A stretch of DNA of 64,000 bases from CAYSAQ01 sp964429235 (GCA_964429235.1 CAYSAQ010000004.1:78531-142530), one strand, 5' to 3'; positions 36,145-45,742 are shown, counted from the stretch's first letter. The notes: generated by a model not told the origin, from the letters alone. Translations and numbers: made by a program.

Positions 36145-36998
36145 TAAGAAAAATTCTTTTTATTACATTTGTATCCACAGTTTTTGCTATTAACAGTATT
36201 CAGAATGATGTTATGTACGACTTCCTAAATTTAGGGGTTAATGCAAAAGTTCAAGCACTGGGAAATACAGGAATAGTTACCGGAACTGGAGCTGAAGCAA
36301 CAATGTATAATCCTGCAAATCTTTTCAATGTACCTCATAAAAATTTAGTTTTTAGTATGAACCCATTATATTTTGATGTTAATCATCTTTATGCATTTTA
36401 TTCTATGAATTCTAAACAAGATCCTTTTACAAAAATTGGAATTGGGTTTATTAAATTATCAATTGATGGCATTGAAGAAAGACAAAATATCGGACAAACA
36501 TCTCCTATAGGAACTATTTCTGCAAGTGATTATGCATTAATATTAGCAACATCAAAACTAATAACTTATTCTACTTCAATTGGATTTAATGTAGGCTTAA
36601 TAGGTAGCGATTATAGGGAGAATTCCAATGATTTCTTTATGACTTTTGGAGTTAATCATTTAGCTAATGACATAAAAATGCGACTAGCAAGCACATTTCA
36701 GCTATATAACAATGCTGGGTATAAATATTCAATAGGAGCTACTAGCTATGGCTTCAATTCTTTTCAGCCAACAGTAGTCCTAGATATTTATTCTCATAAT
36801 AGATATATGGCAACATACATATCCTTAGGACTTGAATACACCGTGACTGATAGCTTTAGTTTATTAGCAGGTTACGATAAGGAACACCTTACAATGGGCC
36901 TTAGTACAGGTCTTTTTGATAGTGTTGATTTCAATTATGCAGCAGTGTTTGCGGCATTAGGAACCAGACATCAATTCAGTTTTAATCTAGGGATATAA
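36141..36998 (+). CDS. PorV/UPF0164-like outer-membrane protein
   Basis: 285 residues. Signal peptide (about 1-17), then FLNLGVNAKVQALGNTG and GAEATMYNPANLFNVP, the N-terminal hallmark of PorV-type and UPF0164 14-stranded barrels, followed by alternating beta-strands to an aromatic-rich end. PorV shuttles cargo with C-terminal sorting domains in type IX secretion. It overlaps the protease stop by 4 bases, so the two are translationally linked. Other Por, Spr or Gld components are not in this window. Confidence 0.75.
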   Translation: MIRKILFITFVSTVFAINSIQNDVMYDFLNLGVNAKVQALGNTGIVTGTGAEATMYNPANLFNVPHKNLVFSMNPLYFDVNHLYAFYSMNSKQDPFTKIGIGFIKLSIDGIEERQNIGQTSPIGTISASDYALILATSKLITYSTSIGFNVGLIGSDYRENSNDFFMTFGVNHLANDIKMRLASTFQLYNNAGYKYSIGATSYGFNSFQPTVVLDIYSHNRYMATYISLGLEYTVTDSFSLLAGYDKEHLTMGLSTGLFDSVDFNYAAVFAALGTRHQFSFNLGI

Positions 36999-37002
36999 CC
37001 TA

Positions 37003-37125
37003 CACACCCCTCTGTCCTATCGGACATCTCCCTTTAATACATAATCCTCCGTCAGTCTGCACTTCGACTCCGCTCAGTAATCAGACTGCCACCTCCTTTG
37101 ATAAAGGAGGCTTCATGATTGATTT
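37003..37125. repeat. Palindromic intergenic repeats after the PorV-like gene
   Basis: CTGTCCTATCGGACAT followed by a C-rich tail (about 37011-37035) matches the layout of the elements at 54088 and 55360. CAGTCTG and CAGACTG flank a CTTCGACTCCGCTCAG segment, and CCTCCTTT-GAT-AAAGGAGG (37093-37111) is a perfect hairpin. These GC-rich pieces stand out in AT-rich DNA and fill the gap with no ORF. Confidence 0.6.
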
Positions 37126-37130
37126 AATAG

Positions 37131-37173
37131 CCCCCTTTATCAAAGGGGGAAGAGTCCGTAAGGACGAAGGGGG
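37131..37173. repeat. 43-base palindromic repeat, copy 1
   Basis: C-run, TTTATCAAA, G-run, then AAGAGTCC, AGGACGAAGGGGG. It is nearly identical to the copy at 50691-50733, differing only in the loop of the GTCC/GGAC stem. Two nested hairpins are possible. Left boundary is good to a base or two. Confidence 0.75.
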
Positions 37174-37193
37174 TTTATGGGATTTTAAGTCAT

Positions 37194-37223
37194 AAAAAAA
37201 GCCCTCATGAAAGAGGGCTTTTT
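37194..37223. terminator. Bidirectional Rho-independent terminator before mreB end
   Basis: A7, GCCCTC, loop ATGAAA, GAGGGC, T5. The symmetrical A and T runs let it end mreB on the minus strand and any read-through from the PorV-like gene on the plus strand. Confidence 0.9.
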
Positions 37224-37277
37224 AATATATATAATTATTATTCCCTTCTCCTTTAGGAGAGGGGCTAGGGGTGAGGC

Positions 37278-38315
37278 TTAATCGTTAAAAAGAACTTTCT
37301 TTAGAATTTCCATTTCTTCTAATGCTTTACCTGTTCCATAAGCTACACAAGAAAGTGGATCATCAGCTACATGTACTTTAATGTAGATTTCTCTTTCAAT
37401 AAACTTATCAAGTCCTCTTAATAAAGCTCCACCACCTGCTAGTGTTACTCCTTTTTCCATAATATCTGATGATAGTTCAGGAGGAGTTTGTTCTAGAATG
37501 CTTCTAATCGCATTTAAGATAGTATTTACTGTTTCACTAAGGGCTTCTCTAATCTCACTTGCAGTAAGAGTAAAGTTCTTTGGTAGACCATTTACTAAAT
37601 CTCTACCAATTATTTCTATAGATTCTTCTTCAAAACCATCAACTGGAGCAGCACTACCAATTTTAAGTTTTATTTCTTCAGCAGTTCTTTCACCAATAAG
37701 TATTCTATAGTTATCACGGCAATGATCTATTATTGCTTGATCCATTTCGTCACCAGCAACTCTTACAGATTTAGCTGCAACTATTCCGCCTAATGACATA
37801 ACAGCTACCTCAGTAGTACCACCACCGATATCAACCATCATGCTGCCAGTAGGTTCAGAAACAGGAAGACCAGCTCCTATTGCGGCAGCCATTGGCTCTT
37901 CAATAAGATATGCTTCTCTTGCACCTGCATGAACGATAGCATCAAGTACTGCTCGTTTTTCAACTCCTGTAATTCCAGAAGGAACTCCAACAATTACTCT
38001 AGGTTTAATAAATCTTCTTCTGTTATGCACTTTTTCAATAAAATATCTGATCATAGTTTCAGTTACTTCGAAGTTTGAAATAACGCCATCTTCAAGAGGT
38101 CTTACAGCAACGATGTTTCCGGAAGTTCTTCCTACCATCTGTTTTGCTTCATTACCAACTGCAAGTGTAGCGCCTGTTTTTTGATCTATAGCTACAACTG
38201 ATGGTTCTCGAACAACAATCCCTTCGCCCTTTATATATACTAATGTATTAGCAGTACCTAAATCGATACCCATATCATGTGAAATTCTTTTAAATAGTAA
38301 GTTCATTAAACCCAT
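37278..38315 (-). CDS. mreB: Rod shape-determining protein MreB
   Basis: 345 residues. MGIDLGTANTLVYIKGEG, VGVPSGITGVEKRAV, IGGGTTEVAVMSLGGIV and TLAGGGALLRGLD are the actin-fold ATP-binding motifs. It forms filaments that guide lateral wall synthesis, so the cell is probably rod-shaped or curved. SD AGGAG lies close before the ATG. It stands alone, with no mreC or mreD beside it. Confidence 0.97.
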   Translation of the reverse strand: MGLMNLLFKRISHDMGIDLGTANTLVYIKGEGIVVREPSVVAIDQKTGATLAVGNEAKQMVGRTSGNIVAVRPLEDGVISNFEVTETMIRYFIEKVHNRRRFIKPRVIVGVPSGITGVEKRAVLDAIVHAGAREAYLIEEPMAAAIGAGLPVSEPTGSMMVDIGGGTTEVAVMSLGGIVAAKSVRVAGDEMDQAIIDHCRDNYRILIGERTAEEIKLKIGSAAPVDGFEEESIEIIGRDLVNGLPKNFTLTASEIREALSETVNTILNAIRSILEQTPPELSSDIMEKGVTLAGGGALLRGLDKFIEREIYIKVHVADDPLSCVAYGTGKALEEMEILKKVLFND

Positions 38316-38457
38316 TAAAAACTCCTCTTTCTCTCTATATTATTTAATCTTGTTCAATTATCTTTTTTTTTAAAACATTAGTCAATAACTTATAGTTCGA
38401 TTGTTCAGCAGTTCAATGGTTCATTTGTTTGCCACTTTATCGTATAATATTGATGCT

Positions 38458-39027
38458 ATGAAACAACATTACGCAATTATTATTTCTGGGCCATCAGGTG
38501 TTGGCAAAGGCACGGTAATCCAAATGGTAAAGGATAAATATCCAAACATCCCTTTAAGCACTTCGCATACAACTCGTTCGCCAAGAGATGAAGAAATTGA
38601 TGGTGTTGATTATTATTTTGTTTCTAGAGAAGAATTTAATAGATTAGTAGCCAATAATGAATTCATTGAATGGGAAGAAGTTCATGATAATTTATATGGC
38701 ACACATACCTTAAATATTACTAAAACAGAAAATACAGATTTATTATTTGAAATAGATGTTAAAGGTGCAGTGAATTTAATGAATAGAATAAGAGAGCAAA
38801 AAGGAAACTGCATAAGTATCTTCCTAGATGCGCCTTGTAAAGATGATTTAATAAAAAGATTAAAAGGAAGAGGTTCAGAAACAGAAGAAAGTATAAATAT
38901 AAGAATGATGACAGCAGACCAAGAATTACTTAACAAGAAATATTTTGACTATATTGTAGTAAATGATAGAATAGACTCTGCCTTTCAAAATATAGAAGAT
39001 ATTCTTAAAACTAAAGGAGTTTTATAA
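38458..39027 (+). CDS. gmk: Guanylate kinase
   Basis: 189 residues from ATG 38458. TATAAT (38443-38448) ends 9 bases before it and no SD is present, and the protein begins MKQHYAIIISGPSGVGKG, with the P-loop near the N-terminus as expected. TTRSPRDEEIDGVDYYFV is the GMP-binding block. It makes GDP from GMP. rpoZ follows after one base. Confidence 0.96.
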   Translation: MKQHYAIIISGPSGVGKGTVIQMVKDKYPNIPLSTSHTTRSPRDEEIDGVDYYFVSREEFNRLVANNEFIEWEEVHDNLYGTHTLNITKTENTDLLFEIDVKGAVNLMNRIREQKGNCISIFLDAPCKDDLIKRLKGRGSETEESINIRMMTADQELLNKKYFDYIVVNDRIDSAFQNIEDILKTKGVL

Positions 39028-39028
39028 G

Positions 39029-39436
39029 ATGGAAAAGAAATACGATAAATTCTTAATGTCCTACGCAGCGGCAAAGAGAGCAAAAGAGATCATCGAAGAC
39101 GGGATTCACTACTTCCCAAAAGAAAAACAAAATAAGAATGAAATACTAGAAGCACTACAAGAAATAGAAGAAAATGTGATTGTTATTGAAATTAGTAAAG
39201 ACGAAGTGTCAGAAATTAAAGAAGAAGAAGATACATTGGAATTACTATACTCTTCAATAAAAAAACAAAAAGCTGCAGAAGCAGCAACTAATGAAGATGG
39301 CCTTGAAAAGCTATTAGATATCGAAGTTGCAGAAGAGAAAGCCACAGCTCCAGTAAAAAAAGCAAAAAAAACTCCAGCAAAAAAAGCTGCAGCAAAAAAA
39401 GATGTAGCTGAAAAAGTAGTCGAAGAAAAAGCTTAG
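39029..39436 (+). CDS. rpoZ: RNA polymerase omega subunit-like protein with Lys/Ala-rich tail
   Basis: 135 residues. The position just after gmk and the segment KFLMSYAAAKRAKEI match omega. The core (about 1-75) is followed by an acidic stretch and a 35-residue tail rich in Lys, Ala and Pro (APVKKAKKTPAKKAAAKK), unusual for omega and reminiscent of histone-H1-like tails. It would help assemble the beta-prime subunit. The tail could contact nucleic acid. Core similarity is modest, so the name rests partly on neighbourhood. Confidence 0.75.
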   Translation: MEKKYDKFLMSYAAAKRAKEIIEDGIHYFPKEKQNKNEILEALQEIEENVIVIEISKDEVSEIKEEEDTLELLYSSIKKQKAAEAATNEDGLEKLLDIEVAEEKATAPVKKAKKTPAKKAAAKKDVAEKVVEEKA

Positions 39437-39441
39437 ACTAA

Positions 39442-41418
39442 ATGTTCGCTGAGGTCCTTCTAACACAAAGGATCATTAAAACTCTTACATATAAGGTTCC
39501 AAAAGAGCTTGAAAAGGATATCAAGATTGGTCAAGCAATCGAGATTCCTTTGCGTAGCTCCACAACTACTGGATATGTGCTTCGCTTTAAAGATTATATT
39601 TCAGGCAATACATCCTATGAAATTAAAGAGATAGTCTCTTTAAAAGCATCAGGTTCTTTCTTTGACAGCAAAACAGTAGAGTTGATGGAATGGATGTCAT
39701 CATATTATGTGATTCCATTATACAAACTACTTACAAGCGTTTTGCCTGTAGGTGCTAAGACTATAAAAAAAACAGATAAGTTTTTTGAAGATATTGAGAT
39801 AAAAAATGATAACTTACAAAGAGTAACAAAACTAAATTCATCTCAAGCACATATCTTTAATGAAATAGTTAATAAGAATGAAGATCATCATCTTATTCAT
39901 GGAGTTACTGGAAGCGGCAAAACTCAAATATACGTACATATACTCAATTATTATGCTAATAAAGGGCAAAGCTCTATATTATTAGTTCCAGAAATTGGAT
40001 TATCCTTTCAACTATATAAAGAAATAAAAGAATGTGTGTTTGAAAATGTATTTCTGCTACATTCAGGATTAACTAGTAAAGAAAGAAGAGAGACTTGGGC
40101 AAAGATAGTTAAATGTAAGAATTCAGTTGTTGTTGGTACAAGGTCCGCTATATTTGCTCCGGTTCAAAACCTTGGTTGTATTATCCTTGATGAAGAACAG
40201 GACTCGGCTTACAAGCAAGAACAAACACCTCGCTATAATGCCAGAGCTATTGCTTTTAAAAGAGCAAAGATTAATAAAGCAAAGCTTATATTAGGATCTG
40301 CTACTCCGTCTATAAATACTATGTACCAAGCCAAAGGAAATTATAAAATACACAATCTAATGTCTAGATATAATAATGTGCAAATGCCTACAGTTGAGGT
40401 TATTAATTTAAAGGAACATAGCAATTACCCAAGATCTCTAATATCAACTAAGTTGCAAAAAGCTATACATGAAACAATGCAAAAGAAAGAACAGGTAATC
40501 ATTCTCTATAACCAAAGAGGGGTTTCGAAATTTGTTAGATGTGAAGATTGTGGCGAAGTAATTATATGTCCACACTGCAGCATTAGCCTTACGCTTCATA
40601 AGCAATCAAATATGAAATGCCATTATTGTGGTCATTCTGATGAAATGCCTGCTGAATGTCCTGATTGTAAGTCCAAGAAGCTAAAGAAAATCGGAAAAGG
40701 TATCCAAGCCTTAGAGAAAGAGTTAAACAGCTTATTTGGCTATGCAAGAGTTAGAAGACTAGACAGTGATGTTAGTTCTGCTAAGAACTATCTGAGCGAG
40801 ACCTTGCAGAGTGTTCGTAACAACGAAGTAGATATTCTGCTTGGCACTCAGATGGTTGCCAAAGGACATCATTTCCCGAATGTAACAACTGTTGCTGTAA
40901 TAGATGCTGATACAAGTCTGTTTATTCCTGATATATATTCTAATGAACGAACGTTTAATTTACTTGTTCAAGTTATAGGAAGAGCCGGAAGAGAAAATAA
41001 ACAGGGTAGAGTGTTTGTTCAAACATTTCATCCAGATCATTATTCTATTAAAAATGGCGTGAGCCAAAATTACGCTGCCTTTTATAGAAAAGAATTAGAG
41101 TATAGGAAAGAATTTGATTTGCCTCCTTTTAATAGAATGATTAGAGTTTATGTAGAAAACGATAATGAGCAAATTGCCGAAAAAGATATGGAATATTTAT
41201 ATTCTCAATTAAAAGCAGTTAATGAGAAGCTTGAGATAACAGAGCCTTTCCCAGCGATGCTTTATAAAATAAAGGGCAGATATCGATGGAATATTTTGAT
41301 CAAACACCCAAAAGACCTAAACCCAGTTGAATTAAAAAAAGTATTGTTTCAGTTGTATTTTGATAGGTCCATAAACTCTAGAATATATGTGGACGTAGAC
41401 CCTATTAGCTATATGTAA
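39442..41418 (+). CDS. priA: Primosomal protein N' (replication restart helicase)
   Basis: 658 residues. A 3'-end-binding N-terminal domain, Walker A HGVTGSGKTQ, Walker B ILDEEQD, and a zinc region with eight cysteines (CEDCG, CPHC, CHYCG, CPDC). Helicase motif VIGRAGRENKQGRV is present. It restarts stalled forks. The start follows rpoZ by 5 bases, giving gmk-rpoZ-priA as in many bacteria. Confidence 0.97.
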   Translation: MFAEVLLTQRIIKTLTYKVPKELEKDIKIGQAIEIPLRSSTTTGYVLRFKDYISGNTSYEIKEIVSLKASGSFFDSKTVELMEWMSSYYVIPLYKLLTSVLPVGAKTIKKTDKFFEDIEIKNDNLQRVTKLNSSQAHIFNEIVNKNEDHHLIHGVTGSGKTQIYVHILNYYANKGQSSILLVPEIGLSFQLYKEIKECVFENVFLLHSGLTSKERRETWAKIVKCKNSVVVGTRSAIFAPVQNLGCIILDEEQDSAYKQEQTPRYNARAIAFKRAKINKAKLILGSATPSINTMYQAKGNYKIHNLMSRYNNVQMPTVEVINLKEHSNYPRSLISTKLQKAIHETMQKKEQVIILYNQRGVSKFVRCEDCGEVIICPHCSISLTLHKQSNMKCHYCGHSDEMPAECPDCKSKKLKKIGKGIQALEKELNSLFGYARVRRLDSDVSSAKNYLSETLQSVRNNEVDILLGTQMVAKGHHFPNVTTVAVIDADTSLFIPDIYSNERTFNLLVQVIGRAGRENKQGRVFVQTFHPDHYSIKNGVSQNYAAFYRKELEYRKEFDLPPFNRMIRVYVENDNEQIAEKDMEYLYSQLKAVNEKLEITEPFPAMLYKIKGRYRWNILIKHPKDLNPVELKKVLFQLYFDRSINSRIYVDVDPISYM

Positions 41419-41423
41419 TTAGA

Positions 41424-43364
41424 TTAATGTGAGTCATATGCATTAAATAATATAACATCTTTTCCATCAACCTTTGTTCCTGAGCCATAAATCCTCATGT
41501 CAGCACCAATAAGCTTTATCTCATGACTGTGTTTTCTGTTTTCTTTCATAAACTTAATCCCATTAGCAGCAACTGCACCAACTAGCCCTTTCTTTGATGA
41601 CTTCAAAAAGCGTTCCTTTAAATCTATATCTACTGTTTTAAGTACAGCACCAGTAAACATAAAGAAAGTCCTGATATTTTTATTGTTTGTTGCAGAATAT
41701 ATAGTATTTTCGGATAATTCAGCATAATTCTTTATCGAACTTATTTCAATTCCATACTGAGGCTCTTCGGGTTCATCGATATCTTCGTCTATTTCTATTT
41801 CATATGAGTTAGTATCATTAATTCGTCCAACCATCCTGGAAATATATCTTTCTGCGAGATTTAATTGGTTATCATATTTTTCTGTATTATTGCTTATTGC
41901 TTGCTCTAGTCCAGATATATCAAGCTTTGCTTGTGCTATTTCGCTTGCAAGAGAACTGATTAAAATCTTTAATCCAGTTAATTGCTCTTTTAATTTTTTT
42001 TCATGTAATTTTACAGTCTCAAAAGATTTTTGTTCTTCTTCTAATGCTTCTTGTTCTTCTTTACAGGTGGCTAATAAAGATTCTATAGCCGCTTGATTTG
42101 AAAATATATCTTCTTCGAATCTACTAACAGCTTGTGATTGTACAATTTCTATATATCTAGTTAATCGAGGTATTAGAACATCATAATAATCCTTAATAAT
42201 TTCAAATGAGTATTTTTTTCCTTCTGTAGCTGCACTTAAAATATCTAAAGGGATATCTTCGCCTTGCCTATTTGCTGCTCTAATGGCTCTATCTAGCTTC
42301 GTTATTTCTTTTTTTTCTTTGACTCTTTCTTTTCCTAAAACTAATAGAAGATTTTTTATAAAATTAGCAATATTTAACCTAAATATTAATGGCAATTCTG
42401 CTTGCTTACGATTAGCCAGTGCTATGTTTATTTCCTGCATATCATCTGCATTTAATTGGTTCTTTTTAGTGGCTTTATTTATAGCGTTATCAATAAGGTC
42501 TTTGTTTAAGATAGAATCATATATATGTTCCGTTAAATACTGTATTTCTGAGCCCCACTCATTGATAGGCTTCATTAGCTCCCACATTTCTATAAATGCT
42601 TCATCCGAATCATTAAATAATTTCCCTGAAGAATCTATTACCTCCTCTTTACCAACACCAAATATAGAAAATCTTTCGATATATATAATGGCCATCCAAA
42701 TAAAATCATTAACATCTTCATTTAAGAGAATATTTGCTAAATAGTCGGAAGTTACACCGCTAGAATTTTCTTGTAATAATTCTGCAAGAGCTTCTCTTGA
42801 AAACTGCCTAAGGAAAGGTGCATTAATCGCCAAACTTTTAGTTTCTCTATAAAGACCTTTTATATCATTTGCTAATTCTTTCATATCTGTAAGATATGGA
42901 TTTACTAGATAAGTTCTTGCATTAGCAGCGTAATTATTAATTATGTTCTCAATTTTATTAAGCAATGATGTCTTAGCTTTTACTTGGGCAATGCTTTCTG
43001 TAAAAGAAGTAACTTCTTTTAGTTCTACTTCGGTTTCCTTAAGCTCTGAATCTGTAATTTGGAATTCTTGCCTATAATTTTCTAATTTATTGGATTTTGA
43101 AGAGATTCCAGTTCCGAGTGTTTCTATTCCTATTTCCTTTTCTATTAATGTATTTCTTCTGCTATGAAACAATTGAAATATTTTATCCTGTACTTCATTG
43201 GCTTCTTTTAATATCTGTTTTCTTTTTTCTGGATGTTTCTTTAACAATGCATCTACATCATCTTTAAGCGCACCAAGAGCAAGCTCTAGGAATTCATTTC
43301 CAGAAAACTCATTAAGGTCTGGTGTGCTATAGCCGAAGGCGATTATTTTGTAATTAAGTCTCAT
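41424..43364 (-). CDS. Unknown large coiled-coil protein, 646 aa
   Basis: 646 residues, no recognised family. No signal peptide or membrane segment. Two helical coiled-coil stretches (about 85-150, and 400-500 with EEEQKSFETVKLHEKKLKEQ) frame a mostly alpha-helical middle. The last 130 residues look beta-rich (FFMFTGAVLKTVDIDLKERF; EIKLIGADMRIYGSGTKVDG), perhaps a small binding domain. It stands alone, convergent with priA and divergent from yqeG. Its start is preceded by a 16-base element shared with the unknown gene at 59327, so the two may be co-regulated. The function is not known. Confidence 0.6.
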   Translation of the reverse strand: MRLNYKIIAFGYSTPDLNEFSGNEFLELALGALKDDVDALLKKHPEKRKQILKEANEVQDKIFQLFHSRRNTLIEKEIGIETLGTGISSKSNKLENYRQEFQITDSELKETEVELKEVTSFTESIAQVKAKTSLLNKIENIINNYAANARTYLVNPYLTDMKELANDIKGLYRETKSLAINAPFLRQFSREALAELLQENSSGVTSDYLANILLNEDVNDFIWMAIIYIERFSIFGVGKEEVIDSSGKLFNDSDEAFIEMWELMKPINEWGSEIQYLTEHIYDSILNKDLIDNAINKATKKNQLNADDMQEINIALANRKQAELPLIFRLNIANFIKNLLLVLGKERVKEKKEITKLDRAIRAANRQGEDIPLDILSAATEGKKYSFEIIKDYYDVLIPRLTRYIEIVQSQAVSRFEEDIFSNQAAIESLLATCKEEQEALEEEQKSFETVKLHEKKLKEQLTGLKILISSLASEIAQAKLDISGLEQAISNNTEKYDNQLNLAERYISRMVGRINDTNSYEIEIDEDIDEPEEPQYGIEISSIKNYAELSENTIYSATNNKNIRTFFMFTGAVLKTVDIDLKERFLKSSKKGLVGAVAANGIKFMKENRKHSHEIKLIGADMRIYGSGTKVDGKDVILFNAYDSH

Positions 43365-43382
43365 ATACTAATATATCGGAGT
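43365..43382 (-). promoter_or_regulatory. Shared upstream element, copy 1
   Basis: On the minus strand TTACTCCGATATATTA lies a few bases before the ATG of the 646-residue protein. A copy with one mismatch stands just before the unknown gene at 59327-60154. TATATT in it can serve as a -10, while the preceding CGA is not part of that box. Confidence 0.5.
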
Positions 43383-43460
43383 AATTACGTAATAATTGCA
43401 GATAATCTTTTCATAAAGCATATGCTTAAATTTATCTAAAATATGTTATTATTTTCTGAT

Positions 43461-44003
43461 ATGGAAAATCTAAATATATTCAAAATAGCTAACGATGCTA
43501 TTTCTACAATTTTTTTACCCAACAGGCATATTTCTAACATATTAGAGTTAAACATAGATGAATTAGAAAGCAGGGGTATTAAAAATGCCCTTATTGATAT
43601 TGATAATACTGTTGTGGAAAGAAAGTATTCCTTTCCTGAATGGAAAATGAAGAAGCTAATAGATACTTTAAAGGCAAAAGGTTGGAATCTTGTACTATTA
43701 TCCAATAATAGTAGCCAGCATAGAGTACTTAAAGTTGCTGACTTTCTTGAACTTCCCTGTATATATAAATCATTAAAGCCTTTTCCGTGGATATATAGAA
43801 AGGTTTTTAGTGACTTTAAATTTTCACCAGAAAACACTGTTTGTATAGGTGATCAACTCTTTATGGATATAGTTGGTGGCAATCTATGCGGCTGTACTAC
43901 TGTTTATGTTGATCCTCTTGGTCCTGAAAATAATATCTTTAGAGCTCTATATATCTGGATAGAAAGACTTATTCTTAAACTATTAGAACGTATTGTTCAA
44001 TAA
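43461..44003 (+). CDS. YqeG-family HAD phosphatase
   Basis: 180 residues from ATG 43461, with TATTAT 8 bases upstream and no SD. HAD motif I is LIDIDNTVVERK, motif II LLSNNSS, and GDQLFMDIVGGNLCG is motif IV, with the YqeG pattern of HAD class IIIA phosphatases. The physiological substrate is uncertain; some relatives dephosphorylate phosphatidylglycerophosphate. It is divergent from the unknown coiled-coil gene. Confidence 0.88.
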   Translation: MENLNIFKIANDAISTIFLPNRHISNILELNIDELESRGIKNALIDIDNTVVERKYSFPEWKMKKLIDTLKAKGWNLVLLSNNSSQHRVLKVADFLELPCIYKSLKPFPWIYRKVFSDFKFSPENTVCIGDQLFMDIVGGNLCGCTTVYVDPLGPENNIFRALYIWIERLILKLLERIVQ

Positions 44004-44004
44004 T

Positions 44005-44613
44005 TTAGCTGTTTTTCAATGTAAGAGTTATTAGTTCTTCAATAGTAATGTTTTCTTTAACATCAGCCTTTACTCCAAGTAACATTTTCTTTGCCTCATT
44101 AGACCTATAACCAAGAGCAAGTAGTGCACCTGTAACTTCTTCTTCCATATGAGGAGATATAAATGATCCCGTAGTTTGTTCAACTATTTCGATATCACCT
44201 GTACTGAACTCTTTCACCTTGTCTTTAAGATCAATTATCATGCGTTCCGCAGTCTTCTTTCCAATACCAGAAATAGCAGTAAGTGCTACAAGATCATTTG
44301 TTAAAACAGCTCTGCTTAATTGCTCAGCAGAAAGATCTGAAAGAATCACAAGTCCAAGCTTTGGGCCAATGCCATTAAGCTGGATAAGAACCTTGAAAAG
44401 CTCACGTGCTGTCTTCTGAGTAAAACCATATAAAGACTGGCTATCCTCGCGTACAATAAACTCTACATTTAAGGTAACTTCTTGTTCTATTGAACTTATC
44501 AGATGTGCAGCATCTTTTCTGGTAACATTTATTAAATATCCAATACCGCTGACATCTAAGACACAACTGCTATCATTTACTTCTACTAAATTACCTCTTA
44601 TAAAGCTATACAT
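44005..44613 (-). CDS. ruvA: Holliday junction DNA helicase subunit RuvA
   Basis: 202 residues. N-terminal OB fold (MYSFIRGNLVEVN), two helix-hairpin-helix motifs (LIQLNGIGPKLGLVIL, LTAISGIGKKTAERMI) and a C-terminal RuvB-binding domain. It binds four-way junctions and loads RuvB. The start abuts ruvC, sharing one base with its stop. ruvB is not in the window. Confidence 0.97.
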   Translation of the reverse strand: MYSFIRGNLVEVNDSSCVLDVSGIGYLINVTRKDAAHLISSIEQEVTLNVEFIVREDSQSLYGFTQKTARELFKVLIQLNGIGPKLGLVILSDLSAEQLSRAVLTNDLVALTAISGIGKKTAERMIIDLKDKVKEFSTGDIEIVEQTTGSFISPHMEEEVTGALLALGYRSNEAKKMLLGVKADVKENITIEELITLTLKNS

Positions 44614-45104
44614 TATCTTCTCTCCAATCCTTTAATCTTTGCTGAATTGTTATGACAAATAGCAATTGCTAGTGCATCTGCTGTATCATCTGGTTTCGGG
44701 ATCTCTTTTAAGTTTAATAAACTTTTCACCATTTGCTGTATCTGTTGCTTATCAGCTTTCCCATAGCCTGTTACAGCAAGTTTTACTTCTACTGGGTTAT
44801 ACTCATATACCTCTAATCCATGTTTCAATCCTTCAAGGATGATAGTTCCTCTTACTTGTGCTACATCTAAGGCAGTTGATGTGTTTCTAGAGAAAAATAG
44901 TTTTTCAATAGCCATATCATCTGGCTTATATTCAGTGATTATTTCTACTAACTGCTCGTTTACCTGTAGCATTCTTTCATGAAAAGTGTCTTTTTTAGTT
45001 GTCGTTATACATCCATAAGCAATAGGCTTGATAGTATTTCCGACTATATCGATAACACCATAGCCAACAAGAGCGTATCCTGGGTCTATTCCAAGTATTC
45101 TCAA
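44613..45104 (-). CDS. ruvC: Holliday junction resolvase RuvC
   Basis: 163 residues. The RNase H-like fold carries catalytic acids in GIDPGY (Asp7), AIEKLFFSRN and DDTADALAIA. It cuts Holliday junctions after RuvAB branch migration. It overlaps coaB by 4 bases, so a four-gene minus-strand operon coaC-coaB-ruvC-ruvA is likely. Confidence 0.97.
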   Translation of the reverse strand: MRILGIDPGYALVGYGVIDIVGNTIKPIAYGCITTTKKDTFHERMLQVNEQLVEIITEYKPDDMAIEKLFFSRNTSTALDVAQVRGTIILEGLKHGLEVYEYNPVEVKLAVTGYGKADKQQIQQMVKSLLNLKEIPKPDDTADALAIAICHNNSAKIKGLERR

Positions 45105-45742
45105 ATCAATTCCCCTTCAAATATATCTGTAAGAAGTCTCGCAAGGTTCTTTTTATTCTTTATATTGATGCTTTGGTTTTTGTTTTTTATCAAAATAAAC
45201 TGATGTCCTTTAAGAAAGGGTAATGTATTTGCTACCACTAAATCGGATTTAGACTGTTTTTTGCTTTTTAAAGCAATCTTCATTAGTTGTTTTCTTGATT
45301 TGTTAGACTCTAGCTTAAATTTAATAAGAAAAGTCTTTGGAGCCCATTTTTTAATCCTATCTACAATTTTTTTAGTAGGGGAAAGCTCAAGTATTAGCTT
45401 TTTCCCAGACTTAATCTTGCCTGTTTTTCTTTTTGTTAATTGAAAATCAGAAATTGCAGCAGCATGGACTATTGCTTTGTAATTTTTTGTCTTTATCTCT
45501 CTTTTAACTACTTTATAAAACTCTTTATAACCTTTAGCTCTGACTATAGTTAGATTCTTATGTTTGAACTTTTTAAGTGATATTCGGCAATCAGCAAGAA
45601 CTAGCTTTACTTTGAACCCTCTAGTAGCTAGTTCTTTGGCTATTCTAAGTCCTGTTTCACCAGAGAAAATATTGGTTATAACGCGAACATCGTCTATTGG
45701 GCTCCAAGTATTACCAGCTGTTACCAGTATTTTGGCCTTCAT
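45101..45742 (-). CDS. coaB: Phosphopantothenate-cysteine ligase (separate CoaB)
   Basis: 213 residues, DFP-family ligase domain. Features are LVTAGNTWSPIDDVRVITN (nucleotide-binding), HAAAISDF and a very Lys-rich second half. Most bacteria fuse this domain behind CoaC; here it is a separate gene overlapping coaC by 4 bases. Basic charge is high, which may be lineage-specific. It ligates cysteine to phosphopantothenate. Confidence 0.9.
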   Translation of the reverse strand: MKAKILVTAGNTWSPIDDVRVITNIFSGETGLRIAKELATRGFKVKLVLADCRISLKKFKHKNLTIVRAKGYKEFYKVVKREIKTKNYKAIVHAAAISDFQLTKRKTGKIKSGKKLILELSPTKKIVDRIKKWAPKTFLIKFKLESNKSRKQLMKIALKSKKQSKSDLVVANTLPFLKGHQFILIKNKNQSINIKNKKNLARLLTDIFEGELI

